Below, in pieces: positions 53,567 to 61,879 of a stretch of 64,000 nucleotides of DNA (the first letter of the stretch is position 1; the number at the start of each line of letters is the position of its first letter). The stretch covers positions 124,001-188,000 of the forward strand of contig NZ_QOLA01000006.1 of the NCBI RefSeq assembly GCF_003324565.1. The letters are read 5' to 3'. The position numbers were made by a program, and so were the translations under genes. The notes beneath the pieces are model-generated. The model made no database searches and was not told the origin of the DNA. It saw nothing but the letters and a program-made list of their open reading frames with translations. The stretch is from Streptomyces sp. SDr-06 (GTDB lineage Bacteria > Actinomycetota > Actinomycetes > Streptomycetales > Streptomycetaceae).

Positions 53567-53839
53567 GCCCGCGCGGGGCGCCCGGTTCGTGAGGACATGA
53601 GCGGGTGAGCGGCGGATGGGTCCACGCTGACGCCAACTACGCGGCCAACAGGTCAGAGTGCTCGCCCTAGCAGCACGCGCCCGCACCCAGGCCACTCCAA
53701 GTGGTCACCTTTAGAGCTGAGTTGAGGCTCGACCGCATCGTCCGGCGCGCTGCCTGCCCAGGCGCTGGACCACGGCACCGGCTACCTCCTCGCGGCCGGG
53801 GGCTGCGCGCCCTCACCCAACAGCACCGCACGGGCTGGT

Positions 53840-54742
53840 TCAGTCGGCTGTGATCGCGTCCAGTTGGGCCCGCAGGTAGGTGTGCGAGTCGATGCCCCGG
53901 ACGTCGGTGCCGGGATCGCATTCATAGAAGTACACCAGTGAGAGCAGTTCCTCAGCGGGGGCGTCGGCGGGCGGTGGCAGTACCCGGTGGCGGCCCGACT
54001 TCCACCGGCCGTCCGTCCAACGGGCCATCAGATCACCGATGTTGACCGTCAGCGCGGCCGGATCGTACGGGGCGTCCTGCCAGCCGTGCCGGTCGCTGAA
54101 CACCTGGAGTCCGCCCTTGCCGTGCTCCCGGTCCAGGACCGTCACCGTACCGAAGTCGGTGTGGGGGCCGATTCTGAACTGGCCCGGCCGCGCGGCGCCG
54201 ACGGTGTCCGTTCCCGGGTACCAGTTGATGTTGAACCCCCAGGTGGGGTGACCTGTGTGCCGGGTGAAGAAGTCCTCGGGACGGCCGAGGGCGACGGCCA
54301 ACAGCCCGAGGAGCCGGTCGGACAGCGTCTTCATCCTGGCGAGGTAGTCGTCGAGGAGCGGCTTGAGAGCCGGGACCTCGGCGGGCCAGGTATTGGGGGC
54401 GAACCACTCCGCGTCGACGGCCGCGTCCCCGGTGGGGCGCTCGGCGGCGAACGACAGCGACTCCTTCAGGTCCGGCGGGGTCTCGGTGCCCTCGGCATAG
54501 CCATTGGCCTCGGCGCCGGGACCCAGCCACCCTCTCCCACCCACCTTCACGGCGTACGACTGCTTGGCGGGAGCGGGAAGATGGAAGAAGCCGCGCGCGG
54601 TCTCGCGAATCGCGACGGGCAGGGACGGGTCGATGCCGTGACCCGTGACCAGGAGGAAGCCCGCGTTCTGGAGGGCGCGGTCGACGCGGTCGGGATCGGG
54701 GGCGGTCAGATCGACGGTGGGAATGAGGTCCACCCGAGACAT
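53840..54742 (-). CDS. 2-oxoglutarate/Fe(II)-dependent oxygenase (isopenicillin N synthase family)
   Basis: A 300-residue non-haem iron enzyme. The DIOX_N segment (LIPTVDLTAPDPDRVDRALQNAGFLLVTGHGID) precedes the double-stranded beta-helix; the iron ligands His194 and Asp196 are in GPHTDFGTVTVLD and the distal His is in WKSGRHRVLPPP, where Arg and the following residues would bind 2-oxoglutarate. The substrate is unknown, and no pathway genes adjoin it. A 273-base gap before its stop holds no gene. Confidence 0.9.
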   Translation of the reverse strand: MSRVDLIPTVDLTAPDPDRVDRALQNAGFLLVTGHGIDPSLPVAIRETARGFFHLPAPAKQSYAVKVGGRGWLGPGAEANGYAEGTETPPDLKESLSFAAERPTGDAAVDAEWFAPNTWPAEVPALKPLLDDYLARMKTLSDRLLGLLAVALGRPEDFFTRHTGHPTWGFNINWYPGTDTVGAARPGQFRIGPHTDFGTVTVLDREHGKGGLQVFSDRHGWQDAPYDPAALTVNIGDLMARWTDGRWKSGRHRVLPPPADAPAEELLSLVYFYECDPGTDVRGIDSHTYLRAQLDAITAD

Positions 54743-55078
54743 CTCCCCCGCCCCGCCCTTTCCCGAAACCCGGCCGACAAAGGTTGACCCCGGCAGCTAC
54801 CCCGACCCCCTCGAAAGCCCGCAACGACCCTCTCTCGTCTCCCACATGCCACGGCAACTTGCGCATACAGGAGGGCAGGAGGGCTGATTTCCCGTCCGAC
54901 GCCGGAGCCCGACAACGGCCCCGGATTTCAGGTTGACCTCGCACCGACTTCGCCCTGTTCGCGAGAGTGAAAGGTTTAGCACTGGTTGGTTTTTGATGAA
55001 GAGTAGGTAAAGGATAAGGTGTTCGAACAATGCCCGGCACACCCGGTCGTCACCCATTTTTGAGAGCGAACCCGTTTC
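54743..55078. other. Intergenic region before the TM2 protein
   Basis: No gene supported in 336 bases. The right half is unusually A/T-rich for this window (54975-55025) and holds the promoter listed next. Confidence 0.5.
54993..55020 (+). promoter_or_regulatory. Promoter of the TM2-domain gene
   Basis: TTGATG (54993-54998) and TAAGGT (55015-55020) with a 16-bp A/G-rich spacer, 58 bases before the start codon, in a locally A/T-rich segment. Confidence 0.45.
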
Positions 55079-55384
55079 ATGAGCAACCAGCCCCCCAACG
55101 CCTATGGCACTCCCCAGCCCGGCGGGATGCCGCCCGCTCCCACTCCGTACGGCTACGACCCCTACGGTCGCCCGTACTCGGACAAGTCGAAGATCGTGGC
55201 GGGCGTGCTTCAGCTCTTCCTCGGCACTTTCGGCATCGGCCGCTTCTACACCAAGCACACCGGCATGGCCATAGCCCAGCTCCTGACCTGCGGTGGCCTC
55301 GGCTTCTGGGCGCTGATCGACGGGATCCTGCTCCTGGTCAGTGACAACAAGACTGACGCGGACGGCCGCGTGCTGCGTGGCTGA
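55079..55384 (+). CDS. TM2-domain membrane protein
   Basis: A 101-residue protein: a Pro/Tyr/Gly-rich cytoplasmic N-terminus (NAYGTPQPGGMPPAPTPYGYDPYGRPY) and the TM2 domain, two membrane helices joined by a short turn (KIVAGVLQLFLGTFGIGRFYTKHTGMAIAQLLTCGGLGFWALIDGILLL). The family's role is unknown. The stop codon overlaps the start of the DUF2752 gene, so the two are translated together. Confidence 0.9.
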   Translation: MSNQPPNAYGTPQPGGMPPAPTPYGYDPYGRPYSDKSKIVAGVLQLFLGTFGIGRFYTKHTGMAIAQLLTCGGLGFWALIDGILLLVSDNKTDADGRVLRG

Positions 55385-55817
55385 ACCTGCCATGCGCCAG
55401 GTGGCGCCCAGCGGCACACGTCCTGGGCGCAACCTGCGCCTGCCGCTGGCGGTGCAGCCCGTCGCTGTCGCCGTCGCGGCACTGGCCGGCTTGCTCTACC
55501 TTTACGGCCACTCCCCCTATGAACCAGCGCAACTCCTTCCTCGCTGCCCGTTCCACTGGTTGACCGGCCTCAACTGCCCGGCCTGCGGCGGTACTCGGAT
55601 GGCCTACGCGTTCGTGCACGGCGACATGGCAGCCGCCTTCCGCGCCAACCCAGCCCTGTGCGCGGCCCTCCCCCTCGCCGCCTACGCCTACACCCGTTGG
55701 TCCGCGGCGTGCCTCCGCGGGCAGCGCTATCGACTGCCACTCGGCCGTCGAGGCAGCGCTCTCATCCTCGGGGCGGCCCTCGCCTGGACGGTCCTCCGCA
55801 ACATCCTGGGCCGCTGA
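55377..55817 (+). CDS. DUF2752 membrane protein
   Basis: A 146-residue membrane protein with about three helices and the conserved DUF2752 signature LLPRCPFHWLTGLNCPACGGTRMAYAFVHGDMAAAFRANP, in which the CPxCGGTR cysteine pair may bind metal or form a disulfide. Function unknown. The GTG at 55377 overlaps the TM2 stop by 8 bases; an ATG at 55392 is the alternative. TM2 and DUF2752 genes are frequent neighbours in Streptomyces. Confidence 0.85.
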   Translation: MAEPAMRQVAPSGTRPGRNLRLPLAVQPVAVAVAALAGLLYLYGHSPYEPAQLLPRCPFHWLTGLNCPACGGTRMAYAFVHGDMAAAFRANPALCAALPLAAYAYTRWSAACLRGQRYRLPLGRRGSALILGAALAWTVLRNILGR

Positions 55818-55933
55818 CAGCGCGGTGACGCACGGCTCGGGCTTGTTCGTGGCACGAGCACACGGCGATGCACAGAAGGGCCTGCCGAATATTTGAGTGC
55901 CCTGCCTCCGGAGGAAGGGCAGACTCCCGGTCC

Positions 55934-56551
55934 ATGGCGGAGATGCGCGCGTTCCGGGATGCGGCCAAAGATTGGGCGAGTGGTGGTTCCGGCGCTTGGG
56001 CGAGTGAACTGGCGTCGCGACTCGGGGTGCGGACGGCGGTGTTGCTGGAAGGTCCGAGTGACGTCGCGGCCGTCGAGATGCTGGCCTCACGGCGTGGTCG
56101 GGACCTCGCCGCCGAAGGGGTGTGCACCGTACCCATCGGTGGCGCGATGAGTGTCGGCCGCTACGCCTGCCTCCTCGGGCAGCCCGGCCTTGGCCTACGG
56201 CTGGCGGGACTGTGCGACGAGGGCGAGCAACGCTTCTACGACCGTGGCCTGAGTCAGGCACAGGCGCCGCACCGAAGCTTCTTCGTATGCGTGGCGGATC
56301 TGGAGGACGAGCTCATCCGCGCGTTGGGTGCAGCGAGAGTCGAAGAGATCGTCCAGGCGGAAGGTGAACTCCGCGCCTGGCGGACCTTCATGTGTCAACC
56401 CGCCCAGCACGGCCGTCCCCGGGAACAGCAGCTGCGGCGATTCCTCGGCACGAAGAAGGGCCGGAAAATCCGGTACGGGCACCTCCTGGTGGAGGCCCTT
56501 GAACGCGACCAGACACCCGCCCCGCTCGAAGCACTCCTCGCCGCCATATGA
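55934..56551 (+). CDS. Stand-alone OLD-type TOPRIM protein
   Basis: A 205-residue protein whose core (TAVLLEGPSDVAAVEMLASRRGRDLAAEGVCTVPIGGAMSVGRYACLLG, then LRLAGLCDEGEQRF and FFVCVADLEDELIRALG) matches the C-terminal TOPRIM domain of OLD-family nucleases. The first Glu (LLEGPSD) and the later Asp/Glu cluster are the expected metal ligands. The ATPase domain of full OLD proteins is missing and no ATPase gene adjoins. A nuclease or nucleotidyl-transfer role is likely, the target unknown. Start uncertain: the ATG at 55934 has a purine-rich GGAGGAAGG 15 bases upstream; an earlier ATG at 55868 is possible. Confidence 0.8.
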   Translation: MAEMRAFRDAAKDWASGGSGAWASELASRLGVRTAVLLEGPSDVAAVEMLASRRGRDLAAEGVCTVPIGGAMSVGRYACLLGQPGLGLRLAGLCDEGEQRFYDRGLSQAQAPHRSFFVCVADLEDELIRALGAARVEEIVQAEGELRAWRTFMCQPAQHGRPREQQLRRFLGTKKGRKIRYGHLLVEALERDQTPAPLEALLAAI

Positions 56552-56653
56552 CGAACACGGCCCAGCGAACGCAGCGCACGGAGCCGCATCGCTCGCGCCA
56601 CAACCAGCACTGACCGCTCAGGCGAACCCACCGGCGCTCCTCGCGCGAGGTGG

Positions 56654-57229
56654 TCAGGCGGGCGAGCGCTCCGCCAGCACGTTCTTCAGCTCCTCCATTG
56701 ACGCCCGGATCCTTTCTTGCAGGTCAGGGCCGCCCGGCTCGTCGATCCACCGTGCGAAGGCGACCTTGAACACCGCGATCCCGGTCTCGGCGGCCAGGCT
56801 CGCGGCAGGCTCGGGCACACCACGGCCACGCAGCGCTTCGGACATGGCGACAGCGAGTCCGGCGAGCTTGATCAGCTCGCGTTCTCGTAGCTCCGCATGT
56901 GCTGAGACGATGCTTTCGCGCAGCCTGACCCGTTCGGCGTTCTCCAGAAACTGCGCACCCAGGGTTTCTAGTGCGTGGCCCACCACGTCCATGGGCGCTG
57001 CGCCGGCTGGTGTGTCCGCGACGACACGGGTCAGCAGGTCCCGCACCATCTCCGTGCCGGAGAACAGGACTTCGCGCTTGTCCGCGAAATGCCGGAAGTA
57101 GGTGCGCTCGGTCAGCCCGGCCCGCGCGGCGATCTCTGCCGCCGTGGTCTTCTCGAACCCCTGCTCCACGTAGAGCTCCAACGCCGCCTGCGCCAGTCGG
57201 CCGCGCGCGTTTGGTTCCCATCGACCCAT
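56654..57229 (-). CDS. TetR-family transcriptional repressor
   Basis: A 191-residue regulator. The helix-turn-helix is RGRLAQAALELYVEQGFEKTTAAEIAARAGLTERTYFRHFADKREVLF, and the helical C-terminus is the ligand-binding/dimer domain. A 19-bp palindrome 16 bases upstream of its start matches two more palindromes in front of the adjacent epimerase-like gene, so it should repress itself and that gene. Start at the ATG of MGRWEPNARG; an earlier in-frame ATG would place the operator inside the gene. Confidence 0.92.
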   Translation of the reverse strand: MGRWEPNARGRLAQAALELYVEQGFEKTTAAEIAARAGLTERTYFRHFADKREVLFSGTEMVRDLLTRVVADTPAGAAPMDVVGHALETLGAQFLENAERVRLRESIVSAHAELRERELIKLAGLAVAMSEALRGRGVPEPAASLAAETGIAVFKVAFARWIDEPGGPDLQERIRASMEELKNVLAERSPA

Positions 57230-57244
57230 GGGCCGATCATACGC

Positions 57245-57263
57245 GATGACAGTGAATGCCATC
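57245..57263. promoter_or_regulatory. TetR operator, copy 1 (autoregulatory)
   Basis: GATGACAGTGAATGCCATC fits the pattern GATGnCAGnnAnTGnCATC shared by three sites in this locus. It lies 16 bases upstream of the TetR start codon. Confidence 0.7.
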
Positions 57264-57439
57264 ACGTCGTACGGGGAGGGCAGGCATCGGCACACGTATC
57301 CGGCGGACGCCCAGCTCGCCTCCTTGGATGAGCGCGGACGCGGCCCGAGCACCTCGCCGCGTGCGGCCGGGGCGGACCGACGCACAGCGCTGCCGCGATT
57401 CGGCTGCCCCCGCCACAACCATGGCCGTGGGTGCGATGG

Positions 57440-58375
57440 TCACCGGTCGGCGTGGAAGTAGTGCCCCTTCTCCAGGTCGTCGATGAGCCCAGGATGCGTG
57501 GGCTGCCAGCCCAGCAGCTCGCGGGTCAGGGTGCTCGACGCCGGGCTGTCGAGCGACAGGACCGCACCCAGCCAGCCGAAGTGGGTTCCGGCGTCCTCGG
57601 GCGCGACGGAGACGACGGGCAGGTCGAGGTGGCGGCCGATCAACTCGGCGACGGTGCGGAGCGGCACACCTTCGTCGTTGACGGCGTGCAGCGTCGAGCC
57701 CGCCGGAGCGCTCTCCACCGCGAGGCGGAACAGGTGGGCGGCGTCCAGCCGGTGCACGGCGGGCCAGCGTGCGGTTCCGTCGCCGATGTATCCGGAAACG
57801 CCCTTGCCCTTGGCGATGGCGATGAGTGCGGCCATGAAGCCCCGGTCCCCCGGCCCGTACACCGTCGGCGGCAGCCGCAGGACGGAGCTGCGGATGTCCC
57901 GGGCGGCCAGAGCGAGAGTCAGCTCCGCGGTCACCTGGCGCCCCCGCGGCCCCGCGTCCAGATCCGCCGTGCTGCGGAGGTCGATGTCGTGGCCGTCCTG
58001 CTCGGTACTCATGCGCCCGGGCATGAGTCCGACCAGCCCGGAAGCGAGGACGAAGGGTTTGCCGGACCCGGCGAGCGCATCGCCGAATGCTTCGACCGCA
58101 CGCCGGTCCTCCTGGACGGCGCCCGCGAAGTCTCCGGTGAAGGCGATGTCGTGGTTGAAGGCGAGGTGGATCACGCCCTCCGACGCGGCCGCCGCACCGC
58201 GCAGGCCGTCGAGATCGCCGAGCGTGCCACGGTGCACCTCCACTCCGGCGGCGGTGAGGGCGGCGGCCGACACATCGCAACGCGCGAGGCCGACCACGCG
58301 ATGACCTGCGGCGATGAGCTCAGGGACGAGGGCGGAACCGATCCAGCCGGACGCGCCGGTGACGAATATGCGCAT
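57440..58375 (-). CDS. NAD-dependent epimerase/reductase-like SDR
   Basis: A 311-residue extended/atypical SDR. VTGASGWIGSALVPELIAAGHRVVGLAR (TGxxGxxG) binds the cofactor; the middle has ASGLVGLMPGR and LRLPPTVYGPGD, which is typical of the NAD(P)H-binding epimerase-like group annotated as SDR family oxidoreductases. The usual YxxxK is not clear, so reductase or isomerase activity is uncertain. Two palindromic operators lie 58-108 bases upstream of its ATG, and a TetR gene follows on the same strand: the typical layout of an inducible detoxification enzyme. Confidence 0.88.
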   Translation of the reverse strand: MRIFVTGASGWIGSALVPELIAAGHRVVGLARCDVSAAALTAAGVEVHRGTLGDLDGLRGAAAASEGVIHLAFNHDIAFTGDFAGAVQEDRRAVEAFGDALAGSGKPFVLASGLVGLMPGRMSTEQDGHDIDLRSTADLDAGPRGRQVTAELTLALAARDIRSSVLRLPPTVYGPGDRGFMAALIAIAKGKGVSGYIGDGTARWPAVHRLDAAHLFRLAVESAPAGSTLHAVNDEGVPLRTVAELIGRHLDLPVVSVAPEDAGTHFGWLGAVLSLDSPASSTLTRELLGWQPTHPGLIDDLEKGHYFHADR

Positions 58376-58432
58376 GAAGACTCCTCCTGAACGAGGTGAC
58401 CGCCGTCACGGCGGTCCGCAGCGACGACCATC

Positions 58433-58451
58433 GATGTCAGTCACTGCCATC
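58433..58451. promoter_or_regulatory. TetR operator, copy 2
   Basis: GATGTCAGTCACTGCCATC, an imperfect palindrome with GATG/CATC ends and CAG/CTG inner arms, in the promoter of the epimerase-like gene. Confidence 0.75.
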
Positions 58452-58464
58452 AACCCTAGCACTG

Positions 58465-58483
58465 GATGTCAGCGACTGTCATC
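58465..58483. promoter_or_regulatory. TetR operator, copy 3
   Basis: GATGTCAGCGACTGTCATC differs from copy 2 at three positions and starts 32 bp from it, about three helical turns. Read leftward, an ATGACA -35 box within this site and TAGGGT 18 bp further form a plausible promoter between and over the two operators. Confidence 0.75.
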
Positions 58484-58670
58484 ACAGGGAATCCGGACAG
58501 AAGCCGACGGCCGGCCGCAGAACGTGCGCGCCCACGGTCGACCCGGAGCTCCACACCGCATGACCGGCCGAGTGGACCGCTACGCCAGCGCCACCGTGCA
58601 CCTGGGCGAGCCGCCGGATGGCCGACCCGAACAACAGTGATCGCACAGTCCCCTGTGGCAGGGTCGCGCC

Positions 58671-59930
58671 ATGCCCTTTGATCACAACGACCATTACCAT
58701 CGCCTGCTTTTGCGCCACGTCCCCCGAACTTGCGGGGCGGCACTGGATGTTGGCTGCGGGACCGGCCGGTTCGCCCGTCGCCTCGCGCACCTGTGCGCCG
58801 ACGTCGACGCCGTCGATCCATCCCGGGAGGCCATCACGGAAGCCCGCACCCTGGCCGGTCGGACGGACGGCGCGCCGAGCCCACGCTTCGAGCACGCGGA
58901 CATCACCCGGGTCGAACTGCCCCCGGCGCACTATGACTTCATCTCGTGTCTCGCCAGCATTCATCACATGCCGTTCGAGACGGTCACCGAGTTGCGTGAT
59001 GCTCTGGCACCTGGCGGCGTCCTTGTGATCTTGGGTTGCTACCCGGAGAAGGCTCCGCTCGACTGGGCCTGGAGCCTCACAGCGGTGCCCGTCAACGCCG
59101 TCGCCAGGCTCGCCGTCGCCGTCAGGGACAAGCTTCGCCGTGGCACCGCGGCGGCCGATCGCACCCGGGTGACGGCACCGGTGAGACAGCCGGTCATGCC
59201 CCTGTCCGAGATCCGCCGGGAGGCCGCCGCGCTATTGCCCGGTTGCAGCGTTCGCAGGCTCCTCTTCTGGCGCTACCTGCTCGTCTTTCGCAACGGTGAG
59301 CGATCTCCTGAATCCACGACTGTACGACCTGTCCGACCAGTTGGGCGTTGGGCGGCGACAGACCGATATGGCAAGCTCGCCCGCGTGACTCTTGATCCAG
59401 ACAGCGGATGGTCCTTCGCGACCGCGCGCGAGGCGGCCGGCTTCGGTGCCGGTGAGGTCACCGGTACGCCCCGCGTCGAACACGCCGTGGGCGAGGACGG
59501 GACGCTCTGCGGCATACCGGCGGACCAAGTCACCGGCTACCGGCACCTGTTCGTACCGGCGCGGAGGAAGGCGTGTCCGGAGTGCACCCGGCGCGCCGTA
59601 GCGGCGCCGACGCGACCATGCGCTCAAGAGCGCCTCCACGACAGGCTCCAGGCGGCCGACCCCGGACAGGCCCGCGACGACCTCCTGGCCGCTCTGCGGA
59701 ACGGGGCGGAAGTACGCCTCTGGGTCCACGGCCCCGCCTCTAGCCTGGCCAGCCACTATGCGGACCTCGACTCCCTGACCGAGGGAGCCGAGCCCGCCGT
59801 CGAAGCCTTCGCCGCCGCCAGGACCATCGGGCTGGCGCGCGTCGAAGACGGCGCGTGGCTCTTCCTCGCTGTCCTGCCCGAGGACGGCGGCCGCCCCCTG
59901 GTGGCACGTGGGCCCCGCCCTGTCTGCTGA
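58671..59930 (+). CDS. SAM-dependent methyltransferase fused to an uncharacterised C-terminal domain
   Basis: A 419-residue chain. Residues 1-215 are a class I methyltransferase: LDVGCGTGRFARRLA motif I, VDAVDPSREAITEA, and YDFISCLASIHHMPFE. After a Ser/Thr/Arg-rich linker, residues about 238-419 (ARVTLDPDSGWSFATAREAAGFGAGEVTG...) form a second unit with a CPECTRR cysteine pair that I do not recognise and that looks like a separate protein; an in-frame GTG at 59385 could be its own start. No stop lies between. Either this is a genuine fusion or two adjacent genes lost a stop codon. Confidence 0.7.
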   Translation: MPFDHNDHYHRLLLRHVPRTCGAALDVGCGTGRFARRLAHLCADVDAVDPSREAITEARTLAGRTDGAPSPRFEHADITRVELPPAHYDFISCLASIHHMPFETVTELRDALAPGGVLVILGCYPEKAPLDWAWSLTAVPVNAVARLAVAVRDKLRRGTAAADRTRVTAPVRQPVMPLSEIRREAAALLPGCSVRRLLFWRYLLVFRNGERSPESTTVRPVRPVGRWAATDRYGKLARVTLDPDSGWSFATAREAAGFGAGEVTGTPRVEHAVGEDGTLCGIPADQVTGYRHLFVPARRKACPECTRRAVAAPTRPCAQERLHDRLQAADPGQARDDLLAALRNGAEVRLWVHGPASSLASHYADLDSLTEGAEPAVEAFAAARTIGLARVEDGAWLFLAVLPEDGGRPLVARGPRPVC

Positions 59931-59946
59931 CGCCCTCGGCCGCGGA

Positions 59947-60354
59947 TCAGGCCTCCGGGAACACGGCGTCGGTCGTCAGCGGGCCCGCGGTGATGCGCAG
60001 GGTCCGGATACGGACCGGCTCTTCCTGGTCGAGGTAGAAGATGTGCATGAACGGGGCCCGCACGACGTGGTCCGGTTCGCTCTTCCTGGCCATGGTCGCC
60101 TCGCCGCGCAGGAGACGGACCCCGTCGCCCGCGGTCCAGAACTCGAGAACCTCATGGGTGATGTTCAGCGGCGAGTCGATCTTCACGAAGAACGCCTTGA
60201 TCGCTTCGACACCGTGCACATGGGCGGTGCCGAAGTACATGTCGGTGTCCTCGGTCAGTGGCGCGAAGCCCTCGTCGAACTCCAGATTGTCGATGGCATC
60301 CATGAACTTCAGGACCCAACCGGGCACGGTCGTCGTCTGTGCGGTGTCTGTCAT
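59947..60354 (-). CDS. NTF2-like (SnoaL / limonene-epoxide-hydrolase type) protein
   Basis: A 135-residue single-domain protein of the cystatin-like NTF2 fold (VLKFMDAIDNLEFDEGFAPLTEDTDMYFGTAHVHGVEAIKAFF ... PFMHIFYLDQEEPVRIRTLRI). Members are small hydrolases, isomerases or polyketide cyclases; the activity cannot be told from sequence. ATG with AGGAGA 8 bases upstream; a second ATG seven codons earlier lacks a site. Confidence 0.82.
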   Translation of the reverse strand: MTDTAQTTTVPGWVLKFMDAIDNLEFDEGFAPLTEDTDMYFGTAHVHGVEAIKAFFVKIDSPLNITHEVLEFWTAGDGVRLLRGEATMARKSEPDHVVRAPFMHIFYLDQEEPVRIRTLRITAGPLTTDAVFPEA

Positions 60355-60450
60355 CGTGAGTGTCTCCTGGTTCAAGCGACGGACAGTGCAGCGCGGAGGG
60401 GCGCCGCTCTCGACGCTGACGCCTCCGAGGCGGGGCGCAGCACGGCATTC

Positions 60451-61287
60451 TCAGTCGCAGGGGCGTTCGAACATGGGGGTGGCCTCCGCGTCGTACGGCA
60501 GGGTGGAAATCGCTGCGGCGTAGCCCTGGTCCAGTGCGTGCCGCTGGCGGGCGGTGTGCGGGCCCTTGGGGAGTGCGGCCAGGCGCGCCAGCCGTTCCTC
60601 GTATGCCTCCGTGATGTGCTCCGCGGTTGTCTGCCAGTCGGGTTCGTCCGGTACGCGGACCAGTTCTACGCAGGCCGGTTGCGTCCCCTCGGCCAGCGCG
60701 GCCGTGGCCCGGTCGTGGCCGTCGAGAATGAGCCAGCCGTCCAGGAAGGACACCCACCACAGCAGGACGGGGGCGAGGGTGCCCTCACGGACGTGTTTGC
60801 GGTACGCCTTCACACGCGGGGCGTCGGGGGCAGGAAGCGGACGCAGTGGCAGGACGCCGTGCCAGCCGCCGCCGCAGAGCATGTCGAGGGTGACGTCCGG
60901 CCAGTCCTGGACGAAGTCGCAGCTCCAGATGCCCGGAGCGAAGGTGGTGCGCGGGGTCAGGCGCCATCGCCCGTGGTGCAGCGGGCCGAGCCCCGTCTCC
61001 TCCAGCCACCGTGCGTATCGGTGCGGCCAGTCGGCCCCGGCCCGCATCTCCGCGGCGGTCAGAGTCGGCAGTGGCGAGCGGTAGCCGGGAAGGCGGCGCA
61101 GGTGGAGGTCGCGGCAGCAGCCCTCGCCCTCCGACCGGGCCTGGATCAGCGGTTGTTCGCCCTGCCGGAGCTCCCAGCCCCTGTCCGCGCCCCGCTCAAA
61201 ACGCAGGGCAGGCGGCTCTGGCCACCCGTCCGGCACGCCCAGGACAAGTCCGCCCGCCGGTAGAAGTTCCCTCGCCGACCTGATCAT
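60451..61287 (-). CDS. Hypothetical protein, 278 residues
   Basis: I do not recognise this family. The protein is soluble, rich in Trp, Pro and Arg, with no signal peptide or membrane segment. Notable segments are TTFAPGIWSCDFVQDWPDVTLDMLCGGGWHGVLPLR, a run of aromatic residues (VLLWWVSFLDGWLILDGHDRATAAL) and a helical C-terminus (TAEHITEAYEERLARLAALPKG). The GWLILDGHDRATAAL segment is faintly like the GxHR region of ParB-type nucleases, but the match is too weak to call. Codon bias is that of a real gene. ATG start with weak ribosome-binding site. Confidence 0.65.
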   Translation of the reverse strand: MIRSARELLPAGGLVLGVPDGWPEPPALRFERGADRGWELRQGEQPLIQARSEGEGCCRDLHLRRLPGYRSPLPTLTAAEMRAGADWPHRYARWLEETGLGPLHHGRWRLTPRTTFAPGIWSCDFVQDWPDVTLDMLCGGGWHGVLPLRPLPAPDAPRVKAYRKHVREGTLAPVLLWWVSFLDGWLILDGHDRATAALAEGTQPACVELVRVPDEPDWQTTAEHITEAYEERLARLAALPKGPHTARQRHALDQGYAAAISTLPYDAEATPMFERPCD

Positions 61288-61497
61288 GCAGACAGTGTCA
61301 ACACGAAGGGCCTCTCCCCCGCAAGGGGGTTGAGCACCGGTCGGGCACCCCGATGCGCCCAGCACAACACCTCGAACCGGATTCACCCACGGCAGTTGAA
61401 GAGAGCACGCGATGCCTCTGCCCGGTCCGCTTGTTCGCCGGACAGGGAACGACGCCCTCCAAGGCAAACCGATGGCTCCCACCGGACTCGGCAAGAA

Positions 61498-61695
61498 CAC
61501 GGCGATGTGAAGCCCGCCCATCTGATGCGGACGACGGACGGCGAAGTCAAGGTCCTCGACTTCGGGATCTTCAACTCCGGGGCCGGCATGGGCGGCGTGT
61601 CCGACGTATACGGGCCGGTCGCCACGCTGGTCCGTGTCTTCGTCGCCAACGAGGGTGGCCTGCTGGCCCTGGGCACCGGTGGCGGCAACCACTGA
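61498..61695 (+). pseudogene. Serine/threonine protein kinase remnant
   Basis: The frame reads HGDVKPAHLMRTTDGEVKVLDFGIFN, plainly derived from the kinase catalytic loop and DFG motif (HRDVKPANLMxxxDGxVKVLDFG). The HRD arginine is Gly and the metal-binding Asn is His. No ATP-binding lobe precedes it and the sequence ends about 45 residues later in GGLLALGTGGGNH. The stop is intact, but the gene cannot encode an active kinase. A nearby frame ending AYLKAAAERTLDSEIRQRLQDRVRRL (to about 61838) may be another leftover. Confidence 0.65.
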
Positions 61696-61879
61696 AGCCC
61701 GCGAGTGCTTTTGAGCGGAGGCCACCCTGGGCCCGGCGTCGGACGAGGGGGCACCGGGCCTACTTGAAGGCCGCCGCGGAGCGCACCCTGGACTCCGAAA
61801 TACGCCAACGCCTCCAGGACAGAGTCCGCCGCCTGTAGGCCAAGGCCGAGCGGCCGGCCGGCCGACACGCCGCGGCCTG

